Part shown: piece by piece, positions 43,655-52,314 of the stretch
How positions within the stretch are numbered: position 1 is the first letter of the stretch
How the letters are laid out: the number at the start of each line of letters is the position of its first letter
Source: Allobosea sp.
GTDB taxonomy: Bacteria; Pseudomonadota; Alphaproteobacteria; Rhizobiales; Beijerinckiaceae
Direction: 5' to 3'
Length of the DNA stretch: 64,000 nucleotides
NCBI RefSeq assembly: GCF_017308075.1
Contig: NZ_JAFKFX010000026.1
Span: 62,001 to 126,000, forward strand
Notes under the pieces: model-generated
Seen by the model: the letters and a program-made list of their open reading frames with translations, nothing else
Database searches by the model: none
What the model was told of the DNA's origin: nothing
Made by a program: the position numbers and the translations under genes

Positions 43655-44539
43655 ATGCGCATGAGCAAGAAGATCCGCAAGGCGGTGTTTCCGGTCGCAG
43701 GGCTGGGCACGCGTTTCCTTCCCGCCACCAAGGCGATCCCGAAGGAGATGCTGACCATCGTCGACCGGCCGGTGGTCCAGCACGTGGTCGACGAGGCGCG
43801 CGCGGCGGGCATCGAGCATTTCGTCTTCGTCACCGGCCGCAACAAGGGCGTGATCGAGGACCATTTCGACATGGCCTATGAGCTCGACGACACGCTCGCC
43901 AAGCGCGGCAAGGTCAAGGAGCTCGAGGCGCTGAAGCAGGACCTGCCGGCGGCCGGCGCGGCGAGCTTCACCCGTCAGCAGGGCCCGCTCGGCCTCGGCC
44001 ATGCCGTCTGGTGCGCCCGCGACATCATCGGCGACGAGCCCTTCGCGCTGCTCCTGCCCGACATGCTGCACCATACCGGCGGCAAGGGCTGCCTCGCCGA
44101 GATGATCGAGGCCCATGCCGAGCATGGCGGTAACCATATCGCGGTCGCCCCGGTGCCCGACGACCAGACCCATCAATACGGGATCGTCGGCGTGCACGAC
44201 GCCAAGGCCAAGGTCTCGCAGATCACCGGCATGGTCGAGAAGCCGCCCAAGGGCACGGCGCCGTCGAATCTGCACATCACCGGGCGCTATATCCTGCAGC
44301 CGACGATCTTCGACCTGCTGGCCAAGCAGGAGAAGGGTGCCGGCGGCGAGATCCAGCTCACCGATTCGATGATTGCCCTGGCGAAGCGCGAGAAATTCTT
44401 CGCGGTGCGCTTCGATGGCGACATCTACGATACCGGCTCGAAACTCGGCTTCCTCGCCGCCAATCTCGCCTATGCGCTGGACCGCGAGGATCTCGGCCCG
44501 CAATTGCGCGAGGAGATCGGGCGTCTGCTGAAGCGGTAA
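43655..44539 (+). CDS. galU: UTP-glucose-1-phosphate uridylyltransferase
   Basis: Makes UDP-glucose from UTP and glucose-1-phosphate. The 294-residue protein opens with the nucleotidyltransferase loop PVAGLGTRFLPATKAIPKEML (in two parts, PVAGLGTRFLP and ATKAIPKEML, about 14-34) and has LLLPDMLH, GIVGVHD, MVEKPP and GGEIQLTD, all standard for bacterial GalU. The start at 43655 or two codons later (MSKK) are both possible. The 300-base divergent region toward galE shows no clear operator. Confidence 0.95.
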   Translation: MRMSKKIRKAVFPVAGLGTRFLPATKAIPKEMLTIVDRPVVQHVVDEARAAGIEHFVFVTGRNKGVIEDHFDMAYELDDTLAKRGKVKELEALKQDLPAAGAASFTRQQGPLGLGHAVWCARDIIGDEPFALLLPDMLHHTGGKGCLAEMIEAHAEHGGNHIAVAPVPDDQTHQYGIVGVHDAKAKVSQITGMVEKPPKGTAPSNLHITGRYILQPTIFDLLAKQEKGAGGEIQLTDSMIALAKREKFFAVRFDGDIYDTGSKLGFLAANLAYALDREDLGPQLREEIGRLLKR

Positions 44540-44552
44540 AGCCAAGTCCGGC

Positions 44553-44662
44553 CGTCATGCTCGGGCTTGGCCCGAGCATCTCTGGCAGGATGGTCTCGTT
44601 CTAGAATATCTCTATCGGCCTGAGCTTCCCGGGTTTGCGCCGCGCTTCACCCGGAAATGACG
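44553..44662. repeat. Intergenic palindromic repeat (CGTCATGCTCGGG...CCCGGAAATGACG)
   Basis: Its left part is itself a perfect 10-bp stem, ATGCTCGGGC (44557-44566) with GCCCGAGCAT (44570-44579) around TTG; the right end CCCGGAAATGACG complements the CGTCAT start. Located between the convergent galU and outer-membrane protein genes, it may act as a bidirectional terminator. Confidence 0.65.
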
Positions 44663-44667
44663 CGCCG

Positions 44668-46236
44668 TCAGAACTGCATTCTGAGCCCGACCAGCGAGAC
44701 ATTGGCGGTGTAGTCCGAGCCCTGCTGGGTCGAGTTCAGGCGCTCATGGGTGAAGCTGGCGCGGACCGAGAAGGTCCGGGTCAGCTTGTAGTCGAGCCGC
44801 GCGCCGATGGTGGAGAGATCCTCGCGCAGGCCTTGGCCTTCATAATCGGTGCGCTGGAAGGTGGTGAAGCCGGTGACGGTCAGATTCCGCCTGAGCGCAT
44901 GCGCCACCTCAAGGCTGACGCGCCGCGCCGTGGTGCCGCTCGAGCCGGCGATGGTGGTGTCGCCGAGTTCCGCCGTGCCGCGCAGCGTCACGGTGGTCAG
45001 CGGCGTCGGGGTCCACAGAATCGCGGCGTCGCCGACCATGCCGCGCAGCTGCTTCAGGCGTGGATCCTGGTATTGGCGGTCCTGATAGCCGGCCGAGACT
45101 TCGCCTGTGAGCATGCGGCTGATCTCGAAGGTCGTGCCGAGGCGGGCGGTGTAGCCGTCTGAGGAGCGCATATATCCGCTCGAATCGACCTTCTGGTCGA
45201 ACTGCCTGGTGTCGACCTCCCCCTGCACGAAGGGCCTGAAGCCCGGGGTCACCTCATAGGCGGCGCGCAGCCGCAGGCCGTATTGCGTCTGGTTGCGGTC
45301 GGCCTGGCTCAGCACCTGGCCGTTGGTCAATTCGGCGTTCTCGTAGTCCTGGCGGTCGATCGAGCCGCGCAGGGTGAGCTGCAGGCGGTTGATGTCGTGG
45401 GTGACGCCGGCCGAGGCGCCATAGGCCCAGGTGATCGGCCGGCCCTGCACGGAGGCGGTGAGATCGGGCGAGCCCGGGCGCTGCGTGTCGAGCATCAGGC
45501 GGGATTCGAGCAGGATGCGGGTGTCGCGCGTCGCGTCGAGGCGCAGTGACATGTTGCCCTGGGCATCGGGACGGGAGGCGTTGTCGTCGCGGAAATAATG
45601 GCTGTAGCCGCCGCGTAGCGTACCGGTCAGCTCATGCACGTTCCAATCGGACTGGATGCCGAGCTCGCCCTCGGTGCGGCTGAAGGCCGAGCCCTTGCTC
45701 GGGCCGGCGATGCGCGAGGGATTGCTGTCATAGCCGATCGAGCCGGTGAGGGCCGGGCGCAAGGTGATGGCGCCGAAACGCAGGCCGAGCGGGGCATAGG
45801 GATCCTCATCCGGGGCGCGGCGGCGCGGCGGAGGGGGGGGCGCGGCCGGCGCGGGCGGCAGCCCGGTGACGACCGGTTGCGGTGCGCGGATCTGGCGCTG
45901 GGTGACGCCGCGCAGCGATGGCGCCTGGACCGGCCGCGCGGCGCGCGGCGGCTGGCGCTGCGAGATCGCGCCTTGCTGGCGCTGCACCAGCGCGGCGGGG
46001 TCGCTGATCGCCTCGGGGGTGGCGGAGGTGGGGCCGGTACCGGTTTCGGCATTCTCCGGGGCACGCTGCTGTGCGACATATTGTGGCGTGCCGGTGCGCA
46101 GACCCGAGGCGCGCGCCCGAGGCGCCGGCTCGTCCTGCGTCTGCGCCAGGCCGGTTCGGGGCCAGGCCAGCAGTCCGGCCACGCCGCAACAGCTCGCGAC
46201 GCCGGCCAGCCAGCAGATCTTGGCGAAACGGGTCAC
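44668..46236 (-). CDS. Outer-membrane beta-barrel protein (BBP2_2/DUF2320 type)
   Basis: A 522-residue exported protein with a signal peptide (about 1-31), a long low-complexity linker rich in Pro, Arg and Gln (40-145, including a run of Pro before RRRAPDED) and then a barrel of amphipathic strands ending in VGLRMQF, with the C-terminal Phe needed for outer-membrane insertion. Repeated strand patterns such as YGLRLRAAYEVTPGFRPFVQ are visible. The start is a GTG. Related proteins occur near polysaccharide genes; a role in surface polysaccharide export or attachment is inferred only. Confidence 0.82.
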   Translation of the reverse strand: MTRFAKICWLAGVASCCGVAGLLAWPRTGLAQTQDEPAPRARASGLRTGTPQYVAQQRAPENAETGTGPTSATPEAISDPAALVQRQQGAISQRQPPRAARPVQAPSLRGVTQRQIRAPQPVVTGLPPAPAAPPPPPRRRAPDEDPYAPLGLRFGAITLRPALTGSIGYDSNPSRIAGPSKGSAFSRTEGELGIQSDWNVHELTGTLRGGYSHYFRDDNASRPDAQGNMSLRLDATRDTRILLESRLMLDTQRPGSPDLTASVQGRPITWAYGASAGVTHDINRLQLTLRGSIDRQDYENAELTNGQVLSQADRNQTQYGLRLRAAYEVTPGFRPFVQGEVDTRQFDQKVDSSGYMRSSDGYTARLGTTFEISRMLTGEVSAGYQDRQYQDPRLKQLRGMVGDAAILWTPTPLTTVTLRGTAELGDTTIAGSSGTTARRVSLEVAHALRRNLTVTGFTTFQRTDYEGQGLREDLSTIGARLDYKLTRTFSVRASFTHERLNSTQQGSDYTANVSLVGLRMQF

Positions 46237-46382
46237 GGGCAGGCCGAGGCTCCGGCGTTAACGGGACAAGGCGCACCGGGATGGCGCGCATGGTTAACGG
46301 AGTTAGAACGAAGAGGGTTAATGCCGCGTCAACGCGAGCGGGCAGTGGTCACCCGGCACGTCGCCGTGCTAGATGCCGCGGC

Positions 46383-47354
46383 ATGACCGCGACCATCGGC
46401 GCTTCCGCGCTCCGCACCATCGCCACCGAACGCGCCGGGCTCGACGCGCTCCACGCCGCCATCGGCAACGGGCTTTCCGCGCCCTTCGCCGCAGCCGTCG
46501 AGATGATCCGCACCGCTTCCGGCCGCGTCGTCGTCACCGGCATGGGCAAGTCCGGCCATGTCGGCCGCAAGATCGCGGCGACCATGGCCTCCACCGGCAC
46601 GCCCGCGCATTTCGTCCATCCGGCCGAGGCGAGCCATGGCGATCTCGGCATGGTTCAGCCCGATGACGTGGTCGTGGCGCTGTCCTGGTCCGGCGAGGCG
46701 GCCGAGCTCTCGGCGATCGTCGCCTATACGCGCCGTTTCCGCGTCGGGCTGATCGCGATCACCGCCAATGCCGAGAGCGCGCTCGGGCGCGAGGCCGATA
46801 TCGCGCTCGTCCTGCCCAAGGCGCAGGAAGCCTGCCCGAACGGGCTCGCGCCGACGACCTCGACGACCATGCAGATGGCGCTCGGCGACGCGCTCGCTGT
46901 CGCCCTGCTCGAGGCGCGCGGCTTCTCGCGCCAGGATTTCTACGTCTATCACCCCGGCGGCAAGCTCGGGGCGCAGCTCAAGACCGTCGCCAGCATCATG
47001 CATCAGGGCGAGCGCCTGCCGATCGTCGGTGCGAGCGCGGCGATGGCCGATGTGGTCGAGATGATCTCGGCCAAGAGTTTCGGTTGCGCCATCGTCATCG
47101 ACCCCGACGGCAAGCTCGCCGGGGTCGTCACCGATGGCGACCTGCGCCGCAAGCTCGGCGGCGGCTGGGGCGGGCGGTTGGCGCGCGACGTGATGACGGC
47201 GAATCCGCGCCGGATCGCGCCGGATGCCCTGGCCGTCGAGGCGCTGGAAATGGTCAACCGGATGCGGGTGACGGCGCTGATCGTCGCGGATGCGCAAGAG
47301 CGCCCGGTCGGCCTCGTGCATGTGCACGACCTGCTGAATCTCGGCGTCGTCTGA
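46383..47354 (+). CDS. kdsD: D-arabinose-5-phosphate isomerase (KpsF/GutQ/KdsD)
   Basis: Converts ribulose-5-phosphate to arabinose-5-phosphate, the first step toward KDO of lipopolysaccharide. The 323-residue protein has an N-terminal sugar-isomerase domain with TGMGKSGHVGRKIAATMAST (about 52-71) and HPAEASHGDLGM, and two CBS domains at the C terminus (about 205-320). Length and order match the family. It is divergent from the outer-membrane barrel gene and convergent with serA. Confidence 0.93.
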   Translation: MTATIGASALRTIATERAGLDALHAAIGNGLSAPFAAAVEMIRTASGRVVVTGMGKSGHVGRKIAATMASTGTPAHFVHPAEASHGDLGMVQPDDVVVALSWSGEAAELSAIVAYTRRFRVGLIAITANAESALGREADIALVLPKAQEACPNGLAPTTSTTMQMALGDALAVALLEARGFSRQDFYVYHPGGKLGAQLKTVASIMHQGERLPIVGASAAMADVVEMISAKSFGCAIVIDPDGKLAGVVTDGDLRRKLGGGWGGRLARDVMTANPRRIAPDALAVEALEMVNRMRVTALIVADAQERPVGLVHVHDLLNLGVV

Positions 47355-47374
47355 GCGGGTTCGACGACGGCGAG

Positions 47375-47405
47375 GCGGCGGCCCGCGATCGCAGCGGGCC
47401 GCCGC
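47375..47405. terminator. Strong hairpin between convergent kdsD and serA
   Basis: GCGGCGGCCCGC (47375-47386) and GCGGGCCGCCGC (47394-47405) form a perfect 12-bp GC-rich stem with a seven-base loop, central in the 64-base gap between two convergent stops. No T run is present on either side; it probably acts as a shared terminator or RNA end protector. Confidence 0.65.
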
Positions 47406-47418
47406 GTCGTCTCCGTCT

Positions 47419-48675
47419 TCAGCCGCGCTCGTAGAGCAGGCGGGCGCGGATCGTGCCGTCGAGGCTGCGGATCTCCTCGATGATCTCGCGGGCGACCTCG
47501 CCGACCGGATCGGCCTCCATCACGACATAGCCGATCTCGCCATCGGTCTGGAAATTCTGGGCGGCGATGTTGATGTCGCGGCTGGCGAAGACGTCGTTGA
47601 GGCGCCGGAGCATGCCCGGCGCATTGCGCTGGACCTGGATGAAGCGGGTGCCGGCCGGACGTGTCGGCAGCTGGACCTGCGGGAAATTGACGGCGCCGAC
47701 GGTCGAGCCGACATCGGAATAATCGACGAGCTTGCGTGCCACCTCGGCGCCGATGCGCTCCTGCGCCTCCTCTGTCGAGCCGCCGATATGCGGGGTCAGG
47801 ATGACATTGGGCAGGCCCTGGAGCGGCGTGACGAAGCGGTCATTGTTCGAGGCCGGCTCCTTCGGGAAGACGTCGACCGCGGCGCCGGCGAGATGCCCGC
47901 TGCTCAGGGCCTCGGCGAGCGCCTCGAGATCGACCACCGTGCCGCGCGAATTGTTGATGAGATAGGCGCCCTTCCTCATCAGGGCGATCTCGGCGGCGCC
48001 GATCATGCCATGGGTCGCCGGCGTCTCCGGTACGTGCAGGGAGACGATGTCGCTGCCCGACAGCAGGGCGGCGAGGCTCTCGACCGGCTCGGTGTTGCCG
48101 TGGCGCAAACGGTCGGTGTGATCGTAATAGATCACCCGCATCCCCATCGCCTCGGCGATGTTCGAGAGCTGGCTGCCGATATTGCCGTAGCCGACGATGC
48201 CGAGCGTCTTGCCGCGGACCTCGAAGGCGCCGTTGGCCGATTTGTCCCAGCCGCCCTGATGGGCGGAACGCGAGCGGTCGGGGATCCGGCGCAGCAGCAT
48301 GACGATCTCGCCGATGGTCAGCTCGGCGACGCTGCGGGTGTTCGAGAAGGGCGCGTTGAAGACCGGGATGCCGCGCAGCCGGGCGGCGTCGAGATCGACC
48401 TGGTTGGTGCCGACCGAGAAGCAGCCGACGGCGAAGAGCCGCTGCGCAGCCGCCAGCGCCGTGCCGGTGAGCTGGGTGCGCGAGCGGATACCGAGGATAT
48501 GCGTCTTGGCGATCGCCTCGACGAGCTGGGCCTCGTCGAGCGCCTTGGGCAGCCTAGTCAGATTGGTGTAGCCGGCATTCTGCAGAATCGCGACGGCGGA
48601 GTCGTTGATGCCTTCCAGCAGCAGGACGCGGATGCGATCCTTCGGGAAGGACAGGCGGTCGATCTGTTCGGTCAT
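47419..48675 (-). CDS. serA: D-3-phosphoglycerate dehydrogenase with ACT domain
   Basis: First enzyme of serine synthesis. The 418-residue protein has the NAD motif GIVGYGNIGSQL (about 159-170), the catalytic Arg in NNSRGTVVDLEAL, Glu and His in the PKEP and LTPHIGGSTEEAQ segments, and a C-terminal ACT domain (about 345-415: PGMLRRLNDVFASRDINI) that would bind serine for feedback control. This is the short E. coli-like form. Confidence 0.94.
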   Translation of the reverse strand: MTEQIDRLSFPKDRIRVLLLEGINDSAVAILQNAGYTNLTRLPKALDEAQLVEAIAKTHILGIRSRTQLTGTALAAAQRLFAVGCFSVGTNQVDLDAARLRGIPVFNAPFSNTRSVAELTIGEIVMLLRRIPDRSRSAHQGGWDKSANGAFEVRGKTLGIVGYGNIGSQLSNIAEAMGMRVIYYDHTDRLRHGNTEPVESLAALLSGSDIVSLHVPETPATHGMIGAAEIALMRKGAYLINNSRGTVVDLEALAEALSSGHLAGAAVDVFPKEPASNNDRFVTPLQGLPNVILTPHIGGSTEEAQERIGAEVARKLVDYSDVGSTVGAVNFPQVQLPTRPAGTRFIQVQRNAPGMLRRLNDVFASRDINIAAQNFQTDGEIGYVVMEADPVGEVAREIIEEIRSLDGTIRARLLYERG

Positions 48676-48750
48676 GGCATGGTCGCAAAGCGAGGGGGGC
48701 GCTTGGCTATAGACCCGCGGCGACGCCTGACCAACGCTTTCTTGCGGATG

Positions 48751-49590
48751 TCAGGAGCCCGCCGCGTGCAGTGCAGACCCGCCACCGGTGCGTAGATGCT
48801 GTTGCGGCAGCAGGAAGGGCAGTCCGGTCGGCGGCAGACGGCTGAAGGCGAGGTCGACCCGGAAGACGCCGCGCAGCAGGGCATCGTCGAGAATGACGGC
48901 CGGAGCGCCTTGCGCGACGATCCTGCCCTCATGCATCACCAGCAGCTTGTCGGCATAGGTCACGGCGAGGTTGAGGTCGTGCAGCACGATCAGCACGGCT
49001 GCTCCTTGCGTCGCTATGGCGCGGGCGGCATCGAGCAGAGCGAGCTGGTGACAGAGGTCGAGGCTGGCGATCGGCTCGTCGAGGAAGAGGATCTGTCGCT
49101 CGGCGACCGAACGCCCGGCCTCGAGCTGGCAGAGCGCCCTGGCGAACTGCACGCGCTGCTGCTCGCCGCCGGAGAGCGTCTGGTATTGGCGGCCGGCGAG
49201 GCCGAGCACGCCGGCCGTTTCGAGCGCCTCGGCGACGATCTGCTCGCTGCGGCCGCGGGGTTGTGCCCGGCCGACGCCCTCGAGGCCGAGTCTCGCGACC
49301 TCGTAGACGCTGAAGGGGAAGGCGAGGCGCTGGTTCTGCGCCATCACGGCGCGCTGGCAGGCGAGCTTCCAGGCCGGCGCGCCGGCGAGCGGCGTGCCGT
49401 CGAGCCGGATTTCGCCCTGGGCCGGGGTCAGCTCGCCGGTCAGCAGCTTCAGCAGGGTCGATTTTCCGGCCCCGTTGGGGCCGACGATGATCGAGGTCGT
49501 GCCGGCATCGAGCTGCAGCGAGGCATTGCGCACCAAGTCGGTGCCGCGAACGCTGAAATGCAGGTCCCGGGCTTCGAGGATAGCCGCCAT
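48751..49590 (-). CDS. hmuV: Heme ABC transporter ATP-binding protein HmuV
   Basis: ATPase of the heme importer, 279 residues, with Walker A GPNGAGKST (37-45), signature LSGGEQQR (139-146) and Walker B ILFLDEP (167-173) followed by IASLD. The heme-type Q-loop region RAVMAQNQRLAFPFSVYEV is present. The ATG at 49590 has GGAG eight bases ahead. It follows hmuU by 17 bases in a hmuT-hmuU-hmuV operon. Confidence 0.93.
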   Translation of the reverse strand: MAAILEARDLHFSVRGTDLVRNASLQLDAGTTSIIVGPNGAGKSTLLKLLTGELTPAQGEIRLDGTPLAGAPAWKLACQRAVMAQNQRLAFPFSVYEVARLGLEGVGRAQPRGRSEQIVAEALETAGVLGLAGRQYQTLSGGEQQRVQFARALCQLEAGRSVAERQILFLDEPIASLDLCHQLALLDAARAIATQGAAVLIVLHDLNLAVTYADKLLVMHEGRIVAQGAPAVILDDALLRGVFRVDLAFSRLPPTGLPFLLPQQHLRTGGGSALHAAGS

Positions 49591-49607
49591 GATCGAGCTC
49601 CGGCCGT

Positions 49608-50720
49608 TCAGCTTTCGGCGATCCGGCCGCGGCGGAGCAGCAGCCAGAGGAAGAAGGGCGCGCCGATGAAGGCGGTGACGATGCCGATCGGCAGCTCGGC
49701 GGGTATGACGATCAGGCGGGCGACGATGTCGGCCCCGACGAGGAGCGCGGCGCCGCCGATCGCCGCAAGCGGCAGCAGCAGGCGGTGATCGGGGCCGATC
49801 AAGAGGCGGATCAGGTGCGGCACGACGATGCCGACGAAGCCGATCACCCCGGCGGCCGCGACGCTGGCGCCGACCGCGAGCGCGACCAGAAGCACGGCCA
49901 GCGCCTTGATGCGCTGCACGGGGATGCCGAGATGATAGGCCTCGGCCTCGCCGAGCATCAGTGCATTGAGCCCGCGCGCCAGGAAGGGCACGGCGATGAG
50001 CAGCGGCAGCACGATCGGCGCGACCACGGAGAGCTTGCTCCAGCTCGCTCCGCCGAGGCTGCCCATCGACCAGAAGGTGAGGTCGCGCAATTGCCGGTCG
50101 TCCGAGACATAGGCGAGCAAGCCGGTCAGGGAACCGGCGAGGGCGCCGAGCGCGACGCCGGCCAGCAGCATGGTCGCGACGGAGGTCCGCCCCTCGCGCG
50201 TCGCGATCAGATAGAGCGCCAGCGTCGAGACGAGGCCGCCGAAAAAGGCGCCGAAGGGCAATGCGGCGAAGGGCAGCTTCATCCCGAAACCGGCCAACAG
50301 CCGGTCGCCGAGCACGATCGTCGCCGCGGCGGCGAGACCGGCGCCGGCCGAGACGCCGACCAGGCCGGGATCGGCGAGCGGGTTGCGGAACAGGCCCTGC
50401 ATCAGGGCGCCGGAGATGGCGAGGGCGGCCCCCACCAGCGCGCCGAGCAGCAGGCGCGGCATGCGGATATTGAGCACGACCAGGGCTTCGCGGCTGTCGA
50501 GCAGTTCGGCCGGGCCGCTTCCGAGGCGCGCCAGCAGGATCTCGGCGACGCGTCCGGGCGCTATGGCGAAGGCGCCGGCGCCGAGCGAAAGCAGCATGAG
50601 CAGCAGGCACAGGCCGAGCAGGGCGCCGCCGGCGACGAGATTGCGCTGCCGGCGGCTGGCGGTCAGCCGCGCCAGCGCAGCTGCGCCGGGCGCCGTGACT
50701 GGCTTCATGGCGAGGGTCAT
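49608..50720 (-). CDS. hmuU: Heme ABC transporter permease HmuU
   Basis: A 370-residue FecCD-family inner-membrane permease with about ten hydrophobic helices. The family hallmarks LNIRMPRLLLGALVGAALAI (about 83-102), SGALMQGLFRNPLADPGLVG (about 103-122) and GFVGIVVPHLIRLLIGPDHR (about 306-325) are all there. The start overlaps the hmuT stop by four bases (ATGA), indicating coupling. Confidence 0.94.
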   Translation of the reverse strand: MTLAMKPVTAPGAAALARLTASRRQRNLVAGGALLGLCLLLMLLSLGAGAFAIAPGRVAEILLARLGSGPAELLDSREALVVLNIRMPRLLLGALVGAALAISGALMQGLFRNPLADPGLVGVSAGAGLAAAATIVLGDRLLAGFGMKLPFAALPFGAFFGGLVSTLALYLIATREGRTSVATMLLAGVALGALAGSLTGLLAYVSDDRQLRDLTFWSMGSLGGASWSKLSVVAPIVLPLLIAVPFLARGLNALMLGEAEAYHLGIPVQRIKALAVLLVALAVGASVAAAGVIGFVGIVVPHLIRLLIGPDHRLLLPLAAIGGAALLVGADIVARLIVIPAELPIGIVTAFIGAPFFLWLLLRRGRIAES

Positions 50721-51712
50721 TTCGTCGCGGGGAGCTGGGCGATCTTGGCCTCCGGATAGAGGGCGGCCATCAGGTCGCGGGCGGCGTCAGGGGTGCGCGG
50801 CCCGAAGCCGAGCAGATAGAGCCCGTCCATGCGGATCAGGCTCTTCGCCTTGGCCGCCGGGGTCTGGGAGAAGGCCGGCATGGCGAAGAGCTCCTCGGGC
50901 GTCTGGGAGGGAGCGGCGCTGTGGCGCATCATCAGCACATGGTCCGGGGCGGCGGTGATGATCGCCTCGTCGGTCATCGGCTTGAAGCCCTCGACCGCCT
51001 CGGCGGCATTGACGCCGCCGGCGAGCGCGATGATGGCGTCGGCGCTGCTGTTGCGGCCGCCGACCATGGTGCGGCCGTTCTGCAAGGAGAGCACGAAGAG
51101 CACGCGCTTCTGCTTCGGCAGGCCGGCGCGCAGCTTGTCGAGCTCGGCAAAGCGCGTCCGGACGCCGGCGGCGAGCTGCCTTGCCGGTTCCTCGGCGCCG
51201 GCCGCCTTGCCGATGATCTCGATCTTCGAGACCACGGCCTCGGGCGTCAGCGCCTCGGGCACCGGCGCCATCGGCAGGCCGGCCTCGCGGACCAGCGCCA
51301 GAGCGTCGGGCGGGCCCGCGCCTTCGACCGCGATCACCAGCGAGGGCTTCAGCGAGAGCACGCCTTCGGCCGAGAGAGCCCGGACATAGCCGACATTCTT
51401 CTTCTCTTTCAGCGCCTCCGGCGGCCACAGGCTGGTGGTGTCGACGCCGACCACGCTGTCCTGCAGGCCGAGCGCGTAGAGCACTTCGGTGACGACGCCG
51501 CCGACCGCGACGATGCGCTGGGCGGATTGCGCCTGAGCGCTGGCGACGAAGCCGAAGCCCGTCTGCGCCATCCGGGTGGGCCAGGCTTGGCTGCCGGCGA
51601 GGCTGGAGGCGGCGAGAAGCGTCAACCCGATGGCGGCCGTGAGTTCCCGGCCGAGGCGCTTGGCCTTGATGCCGGCAAGGGGGGCGGTCGCGGGCGATGG
51701 CATGTATTGCAT
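50717..51712 (-). CDS. hmuT: Heme-binding periplasmic protein HmuT
   Basis: Periplasmic heme-binding component, 331 residues. A long N-terminal region (1-62) holds a hydrophobic export segment around 24-42 and ends AQAQS before the mature start QRIVAVGGVVTEVLYALG. The segment MVGGRNSSADAIIALAGGVNA is typical of heme binding proteins of this class. First gene of the hmuTUV operon; its promoter region holds a palindromic operator. No TonB-dependent outer-membrane receptor is encoded nearby. Confidence 0.92.
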   Translation of the reverse strand: MQYMPSPATAPLAGIKAKRLGRELTAAIGLTLLAASSLAGSQAWPTRMAQTGFGFVASAQAQSAQRIVAVGGVVTEVLYALGLQDSVVGVDTTSLWPPEALKEKKNVGYVRALSAEGVLSLKPSLVIAVEGAGPPDALALVREAGLPMAPVPEALTPEAVVSKIEIIGKAAGAEEPARQLAAGVRTRFAELDKLRAGLPKQKRVLFVLSLQNGRTMVGGRNSSADAIIALAGGVNAAEAVEGFKPMTDEAIITAAPDHVLMMRHSAAPSQTPEELFAMPAFSQTPAAKAKSLIRMDGLYLLGFGPRTPDAARDLMAALYPEAKIAQLPATK

Positions 51713-51786
51713 GGCTCGGTCTCGTCGGGTCCAACAGTGCGATGCCGCCAGGGTCCGGCGGCATCGTCTGTTTATGGTGATTCCAA

Positions 51787-51792
51787 AGTATA
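51787..51792 (-). promoter_or_regulatory. Candidate -10 element of the hmuT promoter
   Basis: On the minus strand this reads TATACT, 75 bases ahead of the hmuT start and just downstream of the palindromic operator at 51799-51817, which would cover the spacer and -35 region. No convincing -35 is seen, as expected for a weak or regulated promoter. Confidence 0.4.
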
Positions 51793-51798
51793 GGCTCT

Positions 51799-51817
51799 GT
51801 TTATAATCATTAAAAAC
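51799..51817. promoter_or_regulatory. Palindromic iron-type operator between hmuT and hmuQ
   Basis: GTTTATAATCATTAAAAAC is a 19-base palindrome with only two mismatched pairs around its centre at 51808, set in an AT-rich patch that stands out from the GC-rich surroundings. Size and AT bias resemble Fur- or Irr-type boxes of alphaproteobacteria. It can control both the hmuTUV operon and the divergent hmuQ-hutX pair. Confidence 0.6.
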
Positions 51818-51836
51818 TGTAATTACTGAGCCATTG

Positions 51837-51865
51837 TTGACGGTGATATTCAGTTTTACTAAGAT
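51837..51865 (+). promoter_or_regulatory. Candidate promoter of hmuQ-hutX
   Basis: TTGACG (51837-51842) and TAAGAT (51860-51865) are separated by 17 bases, a good sigma-70-type promoter, about 88 bases before the hmuQ ATG and 20 bases to the right of the palindromic operator. Confidence 0.6.
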
Positions 51866-51952
51866 GGGTCAAGTGTGGCGCGGCGCTTGCAGTGCTTCGA
51901 CGCCTGCCGTCCTATCGTCCGTCTTTGTCCGTCAGCCTATCGAGGAAAACCC

Positions 51953-52300
51953 ATGTTCATCGCCATGAATCGCTTCAAGGTCGTCAAGGGGGAGGAGGCG
52001 ACGTTCGAGTCGATCTGGTCGTCGCGCAAGACGCGGCTCGACGAGATGAAGGGCTTCATCGCCTTCCATCTGCTCAAGGGGCCGGAGAAGGAGGATCACA
52101 CCCTCTATTCCTCGCACACCACCTGGGCCTCGAAGGAGGATTTCACGGCCTGGACCAAGTCCGAGCAGTTCCGCGAATCGCATCGCAGTGCGGGCCAGCC
52201 GCGCCCGACGCCGATCTATCTCGGTCATCCCGAGTTCGAGGGCTTCGAGACCGTGCTGAGCGAGCGCAACCCGCATCTGCCGCGCCAGGCGGCGGAATAA
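51953..52300 (+). CDS. hmuQ: IsdG-family heme-degrading monooxygenase HmuQ
   Basis: Opens the heme ring in the cytoplasm to free iron. The 115-residue antibiotic-monooxygenase-fold protein has Asn6, Trp67 and His77, which line up with the Asn7-Trp67-His77 triad of Staphylococcus IsdG. The opening MFIAMNRFKVVKGEEATFE is typical. GAGG precedes the ATG at 51953. Followed after 14 bases by hutX and divergent from hmuTUV. Confidence 0.9.
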   Translation: MFIAMNRFKVVKGEEATFESIWSSRKTRLDEMKGFIAFHLLKGPEKEDHTLYSSHTTWASKEDFTAWTKSEQFRESHRSAGQPRPTPIYLGHPEFEGFETVLSERNPHLPRQAAE

Positions 52301-52314
52301 GGGGGAGGGCGGAC

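Noticed and set aside
48751-50610. A single 619-codon minus-strand frame that would fuse hmuV to an N-terminal extension
   Set aside because: The extension is the shadow of hmuU in another frame; hmuV has its own ATG at 49590 with GGAG ahead and starts in the normal place for the family.
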